Shown here in pieces: positions 40,089 to 48,146 of a stretch of DNA of 64,000 nucleotides. Numbering within the stretch: the stretch's first letter is position 1; each line of letters opens with the position of its first letter. The stretch is from NCBI RefSeq assembly GCF_040545335.1, contig NZ_JBEPLU010000001.1, positions 1,488,001 through 1,552,000 of the forward strand. Direction: 5' to 3'. The stretch comes from Phenylobacterium koreense. GTDB taxonomy: Bacteria; Pseudomonadota; Alphaproteobacteria; Caulobacterales; Caulobacteraceae. The translations under genes and the position numbers were made by a program. A model generated the notes under the pieces. It worked only from the letters and a program-made list of their open reading frames with translations. It was not told the DNA's origin and ran no database searches.

Positions 40089-42290
40089 TCAGAACGCGGC
40101 GCGGAAGGTGACCTGGTAGAGCACGCCCGAACGTTCGCTTTCGCGTTCGCTGTCATGGACGTTGCGGGCCAGGCGGTTGGCGAGGATCTCGTCGACGGAG
40201 TCGCCGTCGAAAGTCCGATAGGTTTCGCGCTTTTCCTTGTCGAGCAGGTTCATCGCCGCCAGACGCACCACGTAGCGGTCGCCGAAGCGCTTTTCGACGA
40301 ATGCTTCCAGGTCCGGATCGTAGTCCACCGTAACCTCTTCATCGAGGCCGGACTCGTGGCCCATGTCGCGGTCATAGAGGCTGGCGCCGAAGCTGGCGTT
40401 CCAGGTCGGGACGGTGTGCACGAAGCCGACGTTGTAGACGTAGCTCGGCTGGTTGGTGAACGGGCGGTCCTGGCCGGTGAAGGGGTCCTTCACTTCGCTT
40501 TCGAGCCAGGTGTAGTTGAAGAACACGCCGGTGTTGGGCAGGCCGATCACGTCGAGCGGCGTGGAGAAGTCCACTTCGACGCCGTAGGTCTTGCCCGAGC
40601 CGATGTTGCGCGGCTCGTAGACCCGGCCGAGGCCGGAAGACGAGACCTCGTCGGTGGCGATGGTGTCGATCAGGTTCTCGATATCGCGATAGAAGAAGTT
40701 GATCCCGATGATGCCGCGGGCGCCGAGCTTACGCTCGTAGCCGACGTCCAGGCCCCAGGCGGTCTCGTTGTCGAGGTTGGGATTGCCGCGCAGATCGTCC
40801 TCGTCGGCCGGCTCTTCCTCGGCCACGAAAGGCGCGAGCAGGTCGTAGTTGGGACGGCGCACGGTCCGGGCGATCGAGGCGCGGAACTGGTCCACATCGG
40901 TCGGGCGGAAGGTGGCGTGCAGCGAGGGGTTCAGTTCCTCGGCCTCCTTGGAGACCTTGCCCAGGTCGCTTTCGACGTCGCGCTTGGTGGTCTCGTAGCG
41001 GAGGCCCGCATCGAAGGTCCACATGGTTGAAGGCTCGAAGGTCAGCCGGACGTAGGGATCGACCCGAGTTTCCTCGATCTTGTAGATCGCGCCCGGTTCG
41101 GGATCTGGGTCGCCGACGACGCCGTCATCGACGTCGAACTCCACCTCCGCGCCGTCGCGGGTCTTCTTCAGCAGATCGACGCCGGCCTTGAGTTCCAGGG
41201 CGTCCGACTTCCACTTGTAGTACGCGCCTGCGCCCCATTCCTCGTCGTCGATATCCAGCTCGACATACTCATCGAGGCCGAGATCAGAGAGGTTTTCTTC
41301 GTCGCCCACGCCCACCGTGGTGTTGGTGCTCTCGTCATAGCGCGACCAGCCCAGATCGAAACCGATCTTGCCGGGGCCGGCATCGAACTCGCCGTCGAAG
41401 TCGAGCGCGTAGGTGCGCTGCTTGATGCGCTCGGCCTGGACCTCGACCCCGTCGAAGTCGCCGCGCGGCAGTTCGTTATAGGTCAGGGAGGTCTCGTCCT
41501 CGTCGCGGTCGGTGTCGACCACCAAGCCGGAGAAGCGGATCTTGCCGTTCTCGAAACGGTGGGCGAGTTCGCCGTTGGCCGAGATGTCGACGCCGTCGCG
41601 GGTGTCGGACTGGTACTCGACATTGTCGAAGTCGCCGAAGTCCTCGTCGTAGCGGTGGCTGACCTTCTTCTTCGGGTTGCGGCGACCCTGGTAGTTGAGG
41701 CCGGCCCAGTACGTCGTGTCGCCGCTGGCGGTGGCGCCGGCATAGGCGATCGCCGCCGAGGGGCGCGCCTTGCCGTCCTCGTTGATCAGGGCGCCGAGCT
41801 TCACGAAGCCGCCCTCCAGATTGGCGCCTTCCTTCAACACGACATTGAGCGACCCGGCCATGCCGTCGCTGGGCTGGTCGGCGCGCGGGCTGCGAATGAT
41901 CTCGATGCGCTCGACCAGTTCGGCCGGGATGCGGTCGACGAAGAAACTACGGTCGGCCTCGCCGCCAGGGGCGCGGCGCCCGTTGATCAGCACCTGGGTG
42001 TAACCCGGCGGCAGGCCGCGCATGGACACGCCGTCGAACTCCAGCACGTCGGAGGTGAAGGTCACGCCCGGCACGCGCTTGAGCATCTCGCCAACGGAGA
42101 CCGGTTCGAAACGCTGGAAGTAGTCCAGGTCATAGGCGAGCACCGGGTTCACGTCGTTGGTGCGGTCACGGAAGGCGATGTCGCCGGTCACGATCACTTC
42201 GGACACTGGCGTGGCGTCGTCGGCGAAAGCCGGCGCAGCCATCAGCAGCGGCGCGGCGGCCGCGCAGGCGAGCAAGGAAAGTCGTGTCAT
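40089..42290 (-). CDS. TonB-dependent outer membrane receptor, probable phytate/inositol phosphate uptake
   Basis: The 733-residue product has a signal peptide (MTRLSLLACAAAAPLLMAAP, cleavage near AFA-DD), a short TonB-box region (SEVIVTG), a plug domain (about residues 45-165, with MLKRVPGVTF and GLPPGYTQVLINGRRAP), and a beta-barrel rich in Asp and Glu. It ends in an aromatic residue (VTFRAAF) as outer-membrane barrels do. Receptor class is certain. The ligand is inferred from the divergently encoded phytase 89 bp away, a pairing seen for beta-propeller phytases in other bacteria. Confidence 0.9.
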   Translation of the reverse strand: MTRLSLLACAAAAPLLMAAPAFADDATPVSEVIVTGDIAFRDRTNDVNPVLAYDLDYFQRFEPVSVGEMLKRVPGVTFTSDVLEFDGVSMRGLPPGYTQVLINGRRAPGGEADRSFFVDRIPAELVERIEIIRSPRADQPSDGMAGSLNVVLKEGANLEGGFVKLGALINEDGKARPSAAIAYAGATASGDTTYWAGLNYQGRRNPKKKVSHRYDEDFGDFDNVEYQSDTRDGVDISANGELAHRFENGKIRFSGLVVDTDRDEDETSLTYNELPRGDFDGVEVQAERIKQRTYALDFDGEFDAGPGKIGFDLGWSRYDESTNTTVGVGDEENLSDLGLDEYVELDIDDEEWGAGAYYKWKSDALELKAGVDLLKKTRDGAEVEFDVDDGVVGDPDPEPGAIYKIEETRVDPYVRLTFEPSTMWTFDAGLRYETTKRDVESDLGKVSKEAEELNPSLHATFRPTDVDQFRASIARTVRRPNYDLLAPFVAEEEPADEDDLRGNPNLDNETAWGLDVGYERKLGARGIIGINFFYRDIENLIDTIATDEVSSSGLGRVYEPRNIGSGKTYGVEVDFSTPLDVIGLPNTGVFFNYTWLESEVKDPFTGQDRPFTNQPSYVYNVGFVHTVPTWNASFGASLYDRDMGHESGLDEEVTVDYDPDLEAFVEKRFGDRYVVRLAAMNLLDKEKRETYRTFDGDSVDEILANRLARNVHDSERESERSGVLYQVTFRAAF

Positions 42291-42379
42291 CTAGTCCCCC
42301 GACAAGCGGGACAGTTGACCCGTCCCGCGCAGCATGATTTGCAGCGCAGGGGATATATCTTGCATGCGGAGCGGGGCCA

Positions 42380-43483
42380 GTGACGGTTTCTAAGAAGATT
42401 TTTGTCAGTTTTGTGTCATTCGCAGCAACTTCATTGCTAATGGCATCCTGCGCCGCTGTGGACCCCGAGAGCATCTCGGACTCGGGCGGCATGACAGTCG
42501 GAACGGGCTCCCCAGTTGCGGCCGCGGGCGAGACTGCGGCTGTTGGGACCAAGGTGCGGGACGCTGCCGACGACCCGGAGATCTGGGCCGATCCGCGTGA
42601 TCCCTCGCGAGGCGTGATCCTGGGCACCGACAAGCAGGCCGGGCTCTACGTCTATGACCTGGCCGGCAAGGACCTGCAGTTCCTGCCCGAAGGTCCGCTG
42701 AACAATGTCGATCTGCGTGACGGCTTCGAGGTCGGCGGCCGCAAACAGGTCCTCATCGGGGCCAGCGACCGGGGCCGCGGAGCGATCAGCTTCTTCCTGC
42801 TCGACCCGGACAACCTGCAGGCCAGACTTTGGGGCCGCACGCCGGTGAAGGTCAGCGAACCCTACGGTTTCTGCATGGGCCGACGCGGCTCCGAGACCAT
42901 TGCGATCATGGTGGGCAAGGACGGCGACATCCGGCAGTTGAACATCACCGACCAGGGCGGCCAGCCCGCGGCGACCTTGACCCGCAGCTTCGACGTGGGT
43001 TCGCAATCGGAAGGCTGCGTGGTCGATGACGAGGCCGGCTATCTCTACATAGCCGAGGAGGCCAAAGGGATCTGGCGCTACAGCCTGGACCCGGCCACCG
43101 GCTCGGCCCGGGTCCATATGGCGCCAGCGCCCTCTCCCGAATTGACGCCGGATGTCGAGGGCCTGACCATTCTGCGCGAAATGGGGAAGACCTACCTGAT
43201 CGCCTCCAGCCAGGGCGACAGCGCCTTCGCCATCTGGCGGGTCGACGGCGAGCCGGCCTATGTCGGCCGCTTCTCGGTCATGCCTGGCGCGGGCGCCGAC
43301 GCCGTAACCGGCACCGATGGCGTCGCCGCGCTGGGCGGCCGTGTCGGCGCGTTCCCCGAAGGACTGATCGTCGTCCAAGACGATTCCGATACGGACGGTG
43401 AAACCACCGAGGGCGCCCGCGCGCGTCAAAACTTCAAGCTGGTGGACTGGCGAGCGGTGAAGGCCGCCCTGGGTATTCAATAA
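42380..43483 (+). CDS. Beta-propeller 3-phytase, lipoprotein
   Basis: The 367-residue product starts with GTG and has a lipoprotein signal (KKIFVSFVSFAATSLLMASC, lipid-modified Cys about residue 24). The BPP phytase core follows: DDPEIWADPRDPSRGVILGTDK, GLYVYDLAGKDLQ, NNVDLRDGF and EGCVVDDEAGYLYIAEEAKG, which carry the calcium and phosphate-binding acidic residues. The enzyme releases phosphate from phytate at the outer membrane or periplasm. The divergent TonB receptor supports a scavenging role. The first 70 bases are AT-richer than the rest and contain a PhoB-box-like repeat. Confidence 0.92.
   Translation: MTVSKKIFVSFVSFAATSLLMASCAAVDPESISDSGGMTVGTGSPVAAAGETAAVGTKVRDAADDPEIWADPRDPSRGVILGTDKQAGLYVYDLAGKDLQFLPEGPLNNVDLRDGFEVGGRKQVLIGASDRGRGAISFFLLDPDNLQARLWGRTPVKVSEPYGFCMGRRGSETIAIMVGKDGDIRQLNITDQGGQPAATLTRSFDVGSQSEGCVVDDEAGYLYIAEEAKGIWRYSLDPATGSARVHMAPAPSPELTPDVEGLTILREMGKTYLIASSQGDSAFAIWRVDGEPAYVGRFSVMPGAGADAVTGTDGVAALGGRVGAFPEGLIVVQDDSDTDGETTEGARARQNFKLVDWRAVKAALGIQ
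42402..42419 (+). promoter_or_regulatory. PhoB-box-like direct repeat
   Basis: TTGTCAG-TTTT-GTGTCAT gives two TGTCA units exactly 11 bp apart, matching 11 of 14 positions of the CTGTCAT-N4-CTGTCAT Pho box. It lies inside the first codons of the phytase gene as annotated and 112 bp upstream of the divergent TonB receptor start. It could serve the receptor, or mean the phytase transcript is leaderless or starts elsewhere. The repeat also encodes a repeated FVSFVS, so chance is possible. Confidence 0.35.
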
Positions 43484-43499
43484 GGGAATCCAGTAAGGC

Positions 43500-43787
43500 T
43501 CAGGCGCCCCGGCGCCAGTCGACGGCCATCTCGGGCTCGCGGAAGGCGAAACGCTTGAGATGGCTGTCGACCACGTGTTCGAGGCGGCTCAGCTTTTCCG
43601 TGTCGGGGGCGTCGGCGACCAGCATCAGGGTCTCCGGCGCGGCGCGGAAGGCGGCCTGGCCAATCTCGAAACTGATCTTTCCTTCATGGTCGCTCCACTC
43701 GACCGGCACCTTGTGGCCGAAGTGCTTGCAGAGTTGGACCATGTAGCGTTGAGCGTTGGGGGTCACCACGGTGGCGCTCGATCTCAT
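43500..43787 (-). CDS. DUF2218 family protein
   Basis: The 95-residue protein matches DUF2218: AQRYMVQLCKHFGHKVPVEW near the start, GKISFEIGQAAFRAAPETLML in the middle and DSHLKRFAFREPEMAVDW at the end. The family is small, often beside regulators or siderophore genes, and has no proven function. Here it follows the PadR gene by 14 bp on the same strand, so it is probably under that regulator's control. Confidence 0.85.
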   Translation of the reverse strand: MRSSATVVTPNAQRYMVQLCKHFGHKVPVEWSDHEGKISFEIGQAAFRAAPETLMLVADAPDTEKLSRLEHVVDSHLKRFAFREPEMAVDWRRGA

Positions 43788-43801
43788 GGGGCTTAACTCC
43801 T

Positions 43802-44356
43802 CTACACGCGCTCGATCTTCGCGGCTGCCTCGTCCAGCGCCGCGGCGATGGCGTCGATCTGGGCTTCGCTCGGACGCTCGCCCTGCAGGCGCAGCTTGAG
43901 GGCCAGGGCCAAGTTCTGCATGGCGCGCTCCACACGGGGCGAAGACCTCGGCGAGCTTTCCGCCGCCTCGTCCAGCCGAGCAAAAACCGCCTCGACACCG
44001 GCCTTGTTCCGTTCCAGCGCGGCCAGGCCTTCCTGAGTAATCTCAAAGGACTTGCGGCCGCCCTCCGCGGCGATGGCGCGAACAAAGCCCTCGTCTTCCA
44101 GCATCGCAAGCGTCGGGTAAATCGCGCCGGCGCTGGGCCGGTAGGCGCCACCGGTGCGCTCCTCGAGGGCGCGGATCAGTTCATAGCCGTGGCTGGACTT
44201 GTCCTTGATCAGGGCAAGGATGACGAAGCGCAGGTCGCCATGCTCCAGCAGGCGTCCGAGGCGGCGTCCGCCGCCGCGACCAGCGCCGCGTCCCCAGCGG
44301 CCGCCAAAGGATTCGCGGCTGCGATGTTCATGTCGTTTCCAATGATGCCGATACAT
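43802..44356 (-). CDS. PadR family transcriptional regulator
   Basis: The 184-residue product has an unusual His/Arg/Gly-rich N-terminus (MYRHHWKRHEHRSRESFGGR) followed by the PadR winged helix: EHGDLRFVILALIKDKSSHGYELIRALEERTGG, then PSAGAIYPTLAMLEDEGFV and the wing (parts about residues 38-110). A C-terminal helical dimerisation domain follows. The His-rich head could bind metal, as in YqjI-type PadR proteins; that is inference. I start at the ATG at 44356; a TTG at 44416 lies within the operator repeats and is less likely. Confidence 0.88.
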   Translation of the reverse strand: MYRHHWKRHEHRSRESFGGRWGRGAGRGGGRRLGRLLEHGDLRFVILALIKDKSSHGYELIRALEERTGGAYRPSAGAIYPTLAMLEDEGFVRAIAAEGGRKSFEITQEGLAALERNKAGVEAVFARLDEAAESSPRSSPRVERAMQNLALALKLRLQGERPSEAQIDAIAAALDEAAAKIERV

Positions 44357-44370
44357 TTTCGATCCTATTT

Positions 44371-44425
44371 CGATATGTCTTATTTTTAGATATATCGCAA
44401 CTAGATCGGATTTCAAGATATATCG
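44371..44425. promoter_or_regulatory. Candidate PadR operator (AGATATATCG repeats)
   Basis: AGATATATCG occurs at 44388-44397 and again at 44416-44425. CGATATGTCT at 44371-44380 is its inverted copy with one mismatch, so the first two form a 10-bp inverted repeat around a 7-bp spacer. They sit 15-69 bp upstream of the PadR start in an AT-rich pocket. ATATC-type palindromes are typical of PadR autoregulation; binding here is inferred. Confidence 0.55.
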
Positions 44426-44435
44426 TGTTTTAGGC

Positions 44436-45335
44436 TTAGACCTGGCGGAGGACCTCAGCCAGAAGCTGGCCTTCGGCCGCGCGACTGGAGCCTGCGCGCC
44501 ACGCGACGACGATCTCGCGCTGGGGATGCTCCGCCTTCAACGGCATGACGGCGACATCGGCGGTTTCGGTCAGGCCTGCTGCGACGGCCATGGCCGGCAG
44601 AAAGCTGACGCCCAGCCCGGACCCCACCATCTGCACCAGGGTCGGAAGGGAAGTGGCGGCGAAGCTCTCCTCGTCGCCGACGCCGCGAGGCGGCTTCAGA
44701 CCACAGGCGGCCAGGGCGTGGTCACGCAGGCAGTGACCGTCTTCCAGCAGGATGAGGTCGTCGCTCTCCAGCGCCGAGGGCGGGGCCTCCCGCTCCTTGG
44801 CGAGAGGGTGGCTGCGTGGCAGGGCGGCCATCAGCTCGTCGTCGGAGACATGAGCGTGGTCGAGGCCGGTCATGTCGTAGGGCAAGGCGATCAGGGCGGC
44901 GTCGAGCTGGCCGGCCTTGAGCTGGGCGATCAGCCGGTGGGTCAGGTCCTCGCGGAGGAACAGCCGCAGCTTGGGGAAGCGCTCCCGTAGGATCGGCAGC
45001 GCCCGGGGCAGGAGGAACGGCGCGACCGTCGGAATGACCCCCAGCCGGAAACGTCCGGTCAGCGGATGGCCGGCGTTGCGGGCCGACTGCACGAGTTCCT
45101 CGGCCTCGTTGAGGATACGGGTGGCCTTGCCCAGGGCGACCTCGCCGATCGCAGTGAGGATGACGCCGGAGCGGGCCCGGTCGACCACCGGACCGCCGAG
45201 GATCTTCTCCAGTTCCTGCACCCCTGCCGAGAGGGTGGGCTGGGTGACGTGGGCGGCTTCCGCGGCGCGTCCAAAGGAACCATGCTCAGCCAGCAATTTT
45301 AGATACTGTAGCTGTCGGAGGGTCGGAAGGCTCAT
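44436..45335 (-). CDS. oxyR: OxyR-type hydrogen peroxide-sensing LysR regulator
   Basis: The 299-residue LysR protein has an N-terminal HTH (LRQLQYLKLLAEHGSFGRAA and TQPTLSAGVQELEKILG, about residues 5-60) and an effector domain carrying LLEDGHCLRDHALAACG. In it C202 and C211 match the redox pair C199/C208 of E. coli OxyR in both context and 9-residue spacing. Oxidation by peroxide forms the disulfide that activates the protein. A near-perfect OxyR operator lies 11 bp upstream, in the spacer shared with ahpD. Confidence 0.93.
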   Translation of the reverse strand: MSLPTLRQLQYLKLLAEHGSFGRAAEAAHVTQPTLSAGVQELEKILGGPVVDRARSGVILTAIGEVALGKATRILNEAEELVQSARNAGHPLTGRFRLGVIPTVAPFLLPRALPILRERFPKLRLFLREDLTHRLIAQLKAGQLDAALIALPYDMTGLDHAHVSDDELMAALPRSHPLAKEREAPPSALESDDLILLEDGHCLRDHALAACGLKPPRGVGDEESFAATSLPTLVQMVGSGLGVSFLPAMAVAAGLTETADVAVMPLKAEHPQREIVVAWRAGSSRAAEGQLLAEVLRQV

Positions 45336-45345
45336 GGGTGTTAAG

Positions 45346-45382
45346 ATAGGAACTATCTATCAAAACTCCAGAAACAATCGAT
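45346..45382. promoter_or_regulatory. OxyR binding site in the oxyR-ahpD spacer
   Basis: ATAG (45346-45349), seven bases, CTAT (45357-45360), seven bases, CCAG, seven bases, CGAT follow the OxyR pattern ATAG-N7-CTAT-N7-ATAG-N7-CTAT with 13 of 16 matches and exact spacing. It lies 11 bp before the oxyR start and about 170 bp before ahpD, consistent with autoregulation and activation of the divergent gene. Confidence 0.7.
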
Positions 45383-45551
45383 TGGCCCGCGCAATCGCGA
45401 TCCGGTATCTCGCCGTGCGTGACGGCGTAGGTCCCTCCAGCCCCCAGGGGCGGCCCCATAGCCATCGGGCCGCTCGCCACGTCGTCCTGCCCGGGAGCGC
45501 GCGATCTCCCCGCGCCTCCCGGGCCCCCTATCTGGAAAATTGGAGTTGATC

Positions 45552-46088
45552 ATGTCGCTCGACGCCCTGTGCGAGTCCCTGCCCGCCTACGCCAAGGACC
45601 TGAGCGCCAATCTCGAGAACTTGGCGTCGGAAACCGTGCTGACCGAGCAGCAGAAGTGGGGCGCGTTCGTTGCGGCGGCCTATGCGGTCGGCACGCCCCA
45701 GGTGGTGCGCGCGATCAATGAGGCGGCGCGCCAGGCCGGGCTCTCTCCGGAGGCGACGGCGGCGGCCAGGGCCGCGGCGGCGGTGATGGGCATGAACAAC
45801 GTCTACTACCGCTCGCTCTACCTGATCTCGAACCCCGAATACCGGACCATGCCGGCCAAGCTGCGGATGAACGTCCTGGCCGACCCCGGCGTGCCGAAGG
45901 TGGATTTCGAGCTGTGGTCGGCGGCGGTGTCGGCGGTGAACGGCTGCGGCATGTGCCTGGACGCCCACGAGACCGAGCTGCGGCGCAGCAAGACGCCGAG
46001 CCCATCCATCCAGGCGGCCCTGCGGATCGCCGCGGTGGTGAAGGCGGTTTCCGGCGTGATCTCGGCCGAGGCGGCGGCGGTCGCCTAG
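45552..46088 (+). CDS. ahpD: Alkylhydroperoxidase AhpD
   Basis: AhpD is a carboxymuconolactone-decarboxylase-fold thiol reductase that regenerates the peroxiredoxin AhpC. The 178-residue product follows the AhpD family closely: MSLDALCESLPAYAKDL, VMGMNNVYYRSLYL, KLRMNVLADPG and NGCGMCLDAHE with C132, C135 and H139. GGAG lies 7 nt upstream of the ATG. It is divergent from oxyR, but ahpC, its usual neighbour, is not adjacent. Confidence 0.92.
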   Translation: MSLDALCESLPAYAKDLSANLENLASETVLTEQQKWGAFVAAAYAVGTPQVVRAINEAARQAGLSPEATAAARAAAAVMGMNNVYYRSLYLISNPEYRTMPAKLRMNVLADPGVPKVDFELWSAAVSAVNGCGMCLDAHETELRRSKTPSPSIQAALRIAAVVKAVSGVISAEAAAVA

Positions 46089-46164
46089 CTCAGAGCTGGA
46101 TGCTTCCTCCGGCGGGGGATATCTAGGAGTGTCCCGGGCCCCACGCGGGGGAGGGAGAAGAAGT

Positions 46165-47016
46165 TCAGGCCCGCTCGAAGCTGAGCGGGCCGCCCCAGAA
46201 AGCCTCGACCAGCCGGTGCTGGGCTCCGGGCTTGCCGGTGGTCAGGAAGCGCCGGGAGCCGCCCTCGCCGGCGCGGTATTCCGGATGCTTGGCGAGATAG
46301 GCGTCAAGCGCATCGGCGGTGGCGTTCGGCTGATGGATCAGCGGGGTCCCAGGTTTGAGCGCCTGGCGGAAAACGCCGGCCACGATCTCGTAGTGCGTGC
46401 AGCCCAGGATCGCGCGATCGGGCGCTCGACCGATTCGCGTGGTCACCTGGGCTACGTGGCGGCCGATGACGGCTGCGAGTTCATCGTCGGGCGCGCCGCT
46501 CTCTATAAGCCGCGCGAGGTCGGGGCAGGGCTCGGCGAAGACGGCCACATCCTGGCGGCGCTTGTCGATCTCGATCTCATAAACCCGGGAGGCGGCCGTG
46601 CCCGGTGTGCAGAACACCGCCAGGATGTCCAGCTTCTCGACCTTGTCGCCGCGACGCTCGGCTTCGTGCTCCCAGGGCATGCCGGTCGCCGCCTCGATGG
46701 TGGGAACGATGATGCCGAGTACGTTCACCGGCCGGCCGAGCTGCTGGCGATAGCCCGGCAACCAGGTCTGCTGCAGCCGACGAAGAGCGATGGCCGAGGC
46801 GGTGTTGCAGGCCAGGACAACCAAGTCGCAGCCCTGATCGAACAGGCGCTCGCAGCCGGCGCGGGTGAGATCCACGATCTCCTCCCCCGGCCGCACGCCG
46901 TAGGGCGCGTTCGCCTGATCCGCCAGATAGATGAAGTCGGCGGCCGGCAGCCGCTGGACGAGGGCCCGGTGAACCGAAAGTCCCCCGATGCCGGAATCGA
47001 AGACGCCTATGGCCAT
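46165..47016 (-). CDS. murI: Glutamate racemase
   Basis: MurI makes D-glutamate for peptidoglycan. The 283-residue product begins MAIGVFDSGIGGLSVHRAL and has the two catalytic cysteines C70 (VLACNTAS) and C206 (LGCTHYE). Length is slightly above the usual 265-270 because of insertions around EHEAERRGDKVEKLD. It converges with ahpD and is divergent from the TetR-linked genes, with the TGACA operators in between. Confidence 0.95.
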   Translation of the reverse strand: MAIGVFDSGIGGLSVHRALVQRLPAADFIYLADQANAPYGVRPGEEIVDLTRAGCERLFDQGCDLVVLACNTASAIALRRLQQTWLPGYRQQLGRPVNVLGIIVPTIEAATGMPWEHEAERRGDKVEKLDILAVFCTPGTAASRVYEIEIDKRRQDVAVFAEPCPDLARLIESGAPDDELAAVIGRHVAQVTTRIGRAPDRAILGCTHYEIVAGVFRQALKPGTPLIHQPNATADALDAYLAKHPEYRAGEGGSRRFLTTGKPGAQHRLVEAFWGGPLSFERA

Positions 47017-47088
47017 GGTCGGGATTTAGACCTTGGCGCGAGTCGCGTCCATGAAGCCGCCGGTTCGGCGAACCGCGTCATTTCAAAT

Positions 47089-47119
47089 TGACAGCTTTGT
47101 CATCCTGACATACTTGTCA
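47089..47119. promoter_or_regulatory. Tandem TGACA-N4-TGTCA operators
   Basis: TGACAGCTTTGTCA (47089-47102) and TGACATACTTGTCA (47106-47119) are two palindromes with identical 5-bp arms and 4-bp spacers, 17 bp apart centre to centre. The first overlaps a TTGACA that could be a -35 element. Paired palindromes of this size are typical binding sites of TetR-family repressors, and a TetR gene lies downstream. They lie 73 bp upstream of murI and 99 bp upstream of the 87-residue gene. Confidence 0.65.
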
Positions 47120-47217
47120 CTTCAAGCGTTGCTGTGACCAGCCGCTGCGGACCGCCCCCTCGCCGGCCGCCCGACTTGTTTTTGTGTCCCCCGCCAACCC
47201 TGGATCCCCCGAACCCG

Positions 47218-47481
47218 ATGCCCCTGCCCGCTGCTCGCGAACCGACCCTCGCCCAAGACGACCCAAATCCGACCTGGAAGGTCGGCGTGGAGGTCGATCT
47301 AGCCACCGCCTTGGCCCTGAGCCGCGCCGCCACCCGGGCCCTGCTGGAACTCTCGCCCCTCGCCCATCGGGAAATCACCGCGGCGCTGGAACACGAGATC
47401 AAGGTGCTCGAACGCCAGAACGATCCACTGTCGCTGGCGGCGGCCAGCGCGGTGCGCCAGTACCTGCCCGAGGCCGCCTGA
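47218..47481 (+). CDS. Small helical protein of unknown function upstream of a TetR gene
   Basis: The 87-residue product (MPLPAAREPTLAQDDPNPTW...) has a short Pro-rich head and a helical, charged rest (EVDLATALALSRAATRALLE, REITAALEHEIKVLERQND). It contains no signal peptide or membrane segment. I recognise no family. It ends 26 bp before the probable start of the TetR gene and follows the tandem operators, so the two are likely one operon. A GTG at 47134 would add 28 Pro/Arg-rich residues. Confidence 0.55.
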   Translation: MPLPAAREPTLAQDDPNPTWKVGVEVDLATALALSRAATRALLELSPLAHREITAALEHEIKVLERQNDPLSLAAASAVRQYLPEAA

Positions 47482-47507
47482 CCGGTCCGCGCCGCATAAG
47501 GGTCAAT

Positions 47508-48146
47508 CTGGAGGCCCGCGCCGCAGCAGCCGAGCAGCGCCGCGCGCAGACGCGCGAGCGCCTGCTTGACGCCGCCGTGGCCGTAATCGCCGAGAAGGGC
47601 CCAGACGCCTGCTCGATCGAGGACTTCGTGGCCGCCGCGGGCGTCTCTCGCGGCACGTTCTACAATTACTATCCGACCACCGAGGACCTGCTGCGCGCGG
47701 TCCAGATCAAGGTCGGCGGCGAGCTTTCGGCGGTGCTCGACAAGCGCCTGCCCCTGTCCTTGCCCCCATCGAACCGGCTGGCGACGCGGATGCACAGTCA
47801 CATGCTCTCGGTGACCCGCGACCCGGTCTGGGGCTGGGTGATGATGCGGCTGGACGGCTCGCGTCTGGCGCGCGTACCGGTCATCCAGACCGACCTCGAC
47901 CGCATCTATCAGGACGGGCTGAGCAAAGGAGAGTTCCGCGAGTTGGACCCGTCGGCCGTTCGCACCCTGGTCTTCGGCGCCAGCCGCATGGTCCAGCGCG
48001 ACATACTGATGGGCCTGACCGCCCCGGCGCACGCCGAGCAGGTGGTCGCTCTGGTGCTCACGGCCTTGGGCGTCACGTACGAGGAAGCGCTAAAGACCAG
48101 CGCGGAGGCCGCCGCCCTGGCGCTGGAAATCCACGACGCGGCCTGA
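47508..48146 (+). CDS. TetR family transcriptional regulator, probable CTG start
   Basis: The TetR HTH is clear: AQTRERLLDAAVAVIAEKG, CSIEDFVAAAGVSRGTFYNYY and PTTEDLLRAVQIKVG within the first 75 residues, followed by an all-helical ligand domain. The domain has no ATG, GTG or TTG in frame close to its start; the nearest ATG (47184) is 108 codons upstream, across unrelated sequence overlapping the small gene. CTG at 47508 has AAGG 6 nt upstream and gives 212 residues; ATA at 47496 is another candidate. Target is probably its own operators at 47089-47119. Confidence 0.8.
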   Translation: MEARAAAAEQRRAQTRERLLDAAVAVIAEKGPDACSIEDFVAAAGVSRGTFYNYYPTTEDLLRAVQIKVGGELSAVLDKRLPLSLPPSNRLATRMHSHMLSVTRDPVWGWVMMRLDGSRLARVPVIQTDLDRIYQDGLSKGEFRELDPSAVRTLVFGASRMVQRDILMGLTAPAHAEQVVALVLTALGVTYEEALKTSAEAAALALEIHDAA

